DNA of 24,618 nucleotides from Desulfuromonadaceae bacterium (GTDB taxonomy: Bacteria > Desulfobacterota > Desulfuromonadia > Desulfuromonadales > SZUA-401). The translations under genes were made by a program, and so were the position numbers. The notes below the pieces were generated by a model, which saw only the letters and a program-made list of their open reading frames with translations, did no database searches and had not been told where the DNA came from. Of this stretch, positions 23,097-24,618 are shown piece by piece; position 1 is the stretch's first letter; every line of letters starts with the position of its first letter. The stretch lies in contig QKBP01000094.1 in assembly GCA_003246035.1 (NCBI GenBank), positions 1 through 24,618 of the forward strand. The letters run 5' to 3'.

Positions 23097-23240
23097 CTAG
23101 AGCAGTTTTTCGCCCAGGTGGGTCAGGGCCGGCCAGGCGATGATGGTACTGGCCGTGGCGGCAACGACCCCCAGTCCGGCGAGGACGACTCCGAGGTAAT
23201 TGGCCTTGCGCGGCTTCGAGGTCAGATTCTCGATTCTCAT
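23097..23240 (-). CDS. Microprotein 1, single-helix membrane protein (47 aa)
   Basis: ATG 23240 with AAGGAG; 47 residues ending at TAG 23097. The N-terminal MRIENLTSKPRKANY is shared with microprotein 2; one hydrophobic helix spans about 16-38 and keeps the Trp (W36) but lacks the C-x-GG element. It starts 24 bp after the NifX-domain gene, so it belongs to the same transcript. Function unknown. Confidence 0.82.
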   Translation of the reverse strand: MRIENLTSKPRKANYLGVVLAGLGVVAATASTIIAWPALTHLGEKLL

Positions 23241-23264
23241 GGCTTTTCTCCTTTCCAGGCGGTA

Positions 23265-23699
23265 CTAGGTGTTTTTCACCAGCCTTAATGCGATGCGTTG
23301 ATTTTCCCAGCCGGGAGTATGCTTCCGGCTGACCAGGCAGAAGGGGCTCCCTTCGCAGGTGGCCACCGTAGCGGGGCTCAATCTGCCACTTTTCAAGTCG
23401 TTCAGGGCCTCGAGAACGGTGCCGCTGGCACCGTCGTAGACGGCGATGTTGTCTTCAATCAGCTGACGCATCGCCTTGGGCCCTGCCTTTCCGGTGATGA
23501 CGACTTCGACGTTCAGGTCCCGGAGCCAGTGGCTGACCCGCTCCCCGGCCCCCTGGAGCATGTTGCGGATCTCGCTGTTGTCGAGCGCGTCGAAATCACC
23601 GCTTGCCGTATCAAAGAGCATCAACCAGTAACAACGTCCGAAACTTTCATCGATGGGGAACTCCAGGCCGGGACCGCGAGCTGTAATCGCTACCTTCAT
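23265..23699 (-). CDS. NifX/NafY-family (dinitrogenase Fe-Mo cofactor biosynthesis fold) protein
   Basis: Small soluble protein of the family that includes NifX, the NifB C-terminal domain, MTH1175 and the orange protein (ORP), which carry metal-sulfur clusters or cofactors. Residues 1-115 hold the fold: MKVAITARG, a FGRCYWLMLFD strand, and NVEVVITGKAGPKAMRQLIE. The last 40 residues are an extension with CEGSPFC, whose two cysteines could bind a metal. ATG 23699 has GAGGG at good spacing; an ATG 6 nt earlier is possible but crowds that site. No nif genes are present, so a nitrogenase role is not implied. Confidence 0.85.
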   Translation of the reverse strand: MKVAITARGPGLEFPIDESFGRCYWLMLFDTASGDFDALDNSEIRNMLQGAGERVSHWLRDLNVEVVITGKAGPKAMRQLIEDNIAVYDGASGTVLEALNDLKSGRLSPATVATCEGSPFCLVSRKHTPGWENQRIALRLVKNT

Positions 23700-23742
23700 C
23701 TCCATCTCCCTCGAGTCGCCCTTCGCTCAACCCATCCATCCC

Positions 23743-24048
23743 CTACGCCAGCCCAGCCGCTCCTAATGCCTCGATATCCTGATCGGCCATCCAGATCCCC
23801 TCCTGGGAGAGCATCTCCTCGTAGCGGGCGTTGCGATCCCGGCAGAAGACCCCCCGGATCCCCTGGGATGCCAGCCATTTCTGCAGGCGCCCTTCACTCT
23901 TCGGGTTCCAGACCTCCACGGAGACATTTTCAAGCTGCCGTGAGTCGGGATCGAAGTCCCCCCTGAGAAATATTGTCTCGAGTCCGCGCCCCGGACGAAC
24001 CAGGGAACCGTAATATGGGATTGCTATCGTGGCTTTTTCGTTGATCAT
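23743..24048 (-). CDS. NifX-like small protein
   Basis: 101 residues from ATG 24048, preceded by AAGGAGGGG; the frame extends upstream to 24129, but that part covers the predicted promoter. MINEKATIAIPYYGSLVRPG, a strand-rich middle and SEGRLQKWLASQGIRGVFC match the order of elements in NifX-like folds, although similarity to the next gene is weak. First gene of the operon with the NifX-domain protein and three microproteins. A single cysteine (in GVFCRD) is visible. Likely a metal-cofactor or cluster-binding protein; family membership is moderately sure, function not. Confidence 0.7.
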   Translation of the reverse strand: MINEKATIAIPYYGSLVRPGRGLETIFLRGDFDPDSRQLENVSVEVWNPKSEGRLQKWLASQGIRGVFCRDRNARYEEMLSQEGIWMADQDIEALGAAGLA

Positions 24049-24076
24049 GATCCCCTCCTTGCTCACCCCCCTATAG

Positions 24077-24092
24077 TCCAAGAGACGTGCCA
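24077..24092 (-). promoter_or_regulatory. Near-consensus sigma54 (-24/-12) promoter of the NifX/microprotein operon
   Basis: The minus strand reads TGGCACG-TCTC-TTGGA against the consensus TGGCACG-N4-TTGCW. The -24 half is perfect; the -12 half has G for the usual C. Transcription would begin near 24066, 18 nt before the first gene's ATG. Palindromes 100-250 bp upstream and an activator gene further upstream support the call. Confidence 0.55.
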
Positions 24093-24187
24093 GAAATGTT
24101 AATTTCCATTTATTTTCTTTTTTTACCATTGATTACAGATAGTTATGAACTGTGCCAGGGGACATTAACTGCAAATACCAGATCGGT

Positions 24188-24211
24188 GATTTGTTGCGAT
24201 CGCAACAAATC
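24188..24211. promoter_or_regulatory. Perfect 24-bp palindrome (site 1)
   Basis: Uninterrupted palindrome with half-site GATTTGTTGCGA, centred at 24199/24200. It lacks a loop, so it is better as a DNA operator than as an RNA hairpin. It lies about 110 bp upstream of the -24 box, a normal distance for a sigma54 activator site. Confidence 0.65.
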
Positions 24212-24267
24212 CCAGAAGTGGTAATTTATGGCAATGCGGTTATTCTATGTAATTCCGGTAGGTTGAT

Positions 24268-24291
24268 CGTGTTGCACTGAAGTGCAACACG
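24268..24291. promoter_or_regulatory. 24-bp palindrome (site 2)
   Basis: Arms CGTGTTGCACT and AGTGCAACACG flank a central GA. It shares the GTTGC/GCAAC half-site with sites 1 and 3. Its centre is 80 bp from that of site 1. Confidence 0.65.
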
Positions 24292-24297
24292 AGTGTT

Positions 24298-24336
24298 ACG
24301 TTGCGAATGTTGCAACAAATGCAATATTCGCAACGT
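24298..24336. promoter_or_regulatory. Nested 39-bp inverted repeat (site 3)
   Basis: Outer arms ACGTTGCGAAT/ATTCGCAACGT enclose TTGCA-ACAAA-TGCAA; a separate 10-bp palindrome TGTTGCAACA (24308-24317) is nested inside. It contains several copies of the GTTGC half-site used in sites 1 and 2. The rest of the 440-bp gap (24049-24488) holds no ORF that I can support. Confidence 0.6.
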
Positions 24337-24429
24337 TCTAATATGCGACTTATTTGATTAAGTGATACTAACGTTTGAAGAGATGTTGCGGGACCTTATA
24401 TCGGACGCAGCCGGGGGGCGTTGGGTCAC

Positions 24430-24461
24430 AAAAAAGGCCCCCCGGATCTTACCGGGGGGCC
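24430..24461 (-). terminator. Rho-independent terminator of the second sigma54 activator
   Basis: On the minus strand, GGCCCCCCGG/CCGGGGGGCC (10 bp, 6-nt loop) is followed by six Ts. It lies 28 bp after the stop of the partial activator gene at the window edge. Confidence 0.92.
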
Positions 24462-24488
24462 CGTACTTCACTTACTTATGCGTTCAGG

Positions 24489-24618
24489 TCAATCGAGTAG
24501 ATTATGCTTTTTCATCCAGCGCCACAGTGTGGTCCGGTCGACGTTCAGCTCTCGGGCGACCCGTGAACGATTGCCGGCATGACGCTCCAGCAGGTCACTC
24601 AACACCTCCCGACTCACT
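24489..24618 (-). CDS. Sigma54-dependent activator, C-terminal HTH fragment
   Basis: Only the last 43 codons are inside the window, so there is no start. They read as a Fis-type helix-turn-helix ending in ELNVDRTTLWRWMKKHNLLD. The recognition helix VDRTTLWRWM is identical to that of the PAS/sigma54 activator at 17451-18791, so the two probably bind similar DNA. It stands upstream of the three palindromes and the sigma54-type promoter and is the obvious candidate to bind them. The domain call is from the HTH alone; the AAA+ part is outside. Confidence 0.8.
   Translation of the reverse strand, partial: VSREVLSDLLERHAGNRSRVARELNVDRTTLWRWMKKHNLLD

Noticed and set aside
24188..24336. CRISPR array
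   Set aside because: The three elements are palindromes of different sequence and length, not direct repeats with regular spacers.

Overview
The window comes from a GC-rich anaerobic deltaproteobacterium of the Desulfuromonadales type (Geobacter, Desulfuromonas, Pelobacter relatives). Three things point there: a NuoF that carries an extra C-terminal ferredoxin, a split ATP synthase operon (atpZ-atpI-atpB-atpE ending in its own terminator), and a nine-heme cytochrome c fused to a membrane cytochrome b of the CbcL type. The placement rests on gene content, not on a database match.

Left part (1-11814, all minus strand): transcribed right to left, a complete rnfABCDGE operon (ferredoxin:NAD+ oxidoreductase) is followed by nuoABCDEFG (complex I, cut by the window edge inside nuoG). 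Each operon has its own good sigma70-type promoter. The rnf promoter carries a palindrome of the FadR/PdhR/LldR (GntR) type across its predicted start site.

Middle (11815-17450, plus strand): hemL diverges from rnf and ends in a strong terminator. A PilZ protein with a degenerate receiver domain follows, then a small membrane-anchored protein, trmJ, and the ATP synthase membrane-sector operon, whose c subunit has part of a Na+-type ion-binding signature.

Right part (17451-24618): a PAS/sigma54 activator with a four-cysteine cluster converges on a minus-strand accessory region. In transcription order this region has the tail of a second sigma54 activator and its terminator; a 440-bp intergenic stretch with three strong palindromes sharing GTTGC/GCAAC half-sites and a near-consensus -24/-12 promoter; two NifX-like genes; three tandem microproteins of 47, 50 and 57 residues that were too small for routine ORF calling and are related to one another; a structured intergenic segment with a terminator-like hairpin; a transposase-derived zinc-ribbon/HTH protein; cbcL; a small membrane protein; and a TPR protein.

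Together the window is a bioenergetic island: Rnf and Nuo link ferredoxin, NADH and quinone; CbcL would oxidise menaquinol and pass electrons into the periplasm for metal or electrode respiration; ATP synthase uses the ion gradient. The NifX/microprotein operon beside cbcL, with its palindrome array, is the best candidate for an undescribed system.
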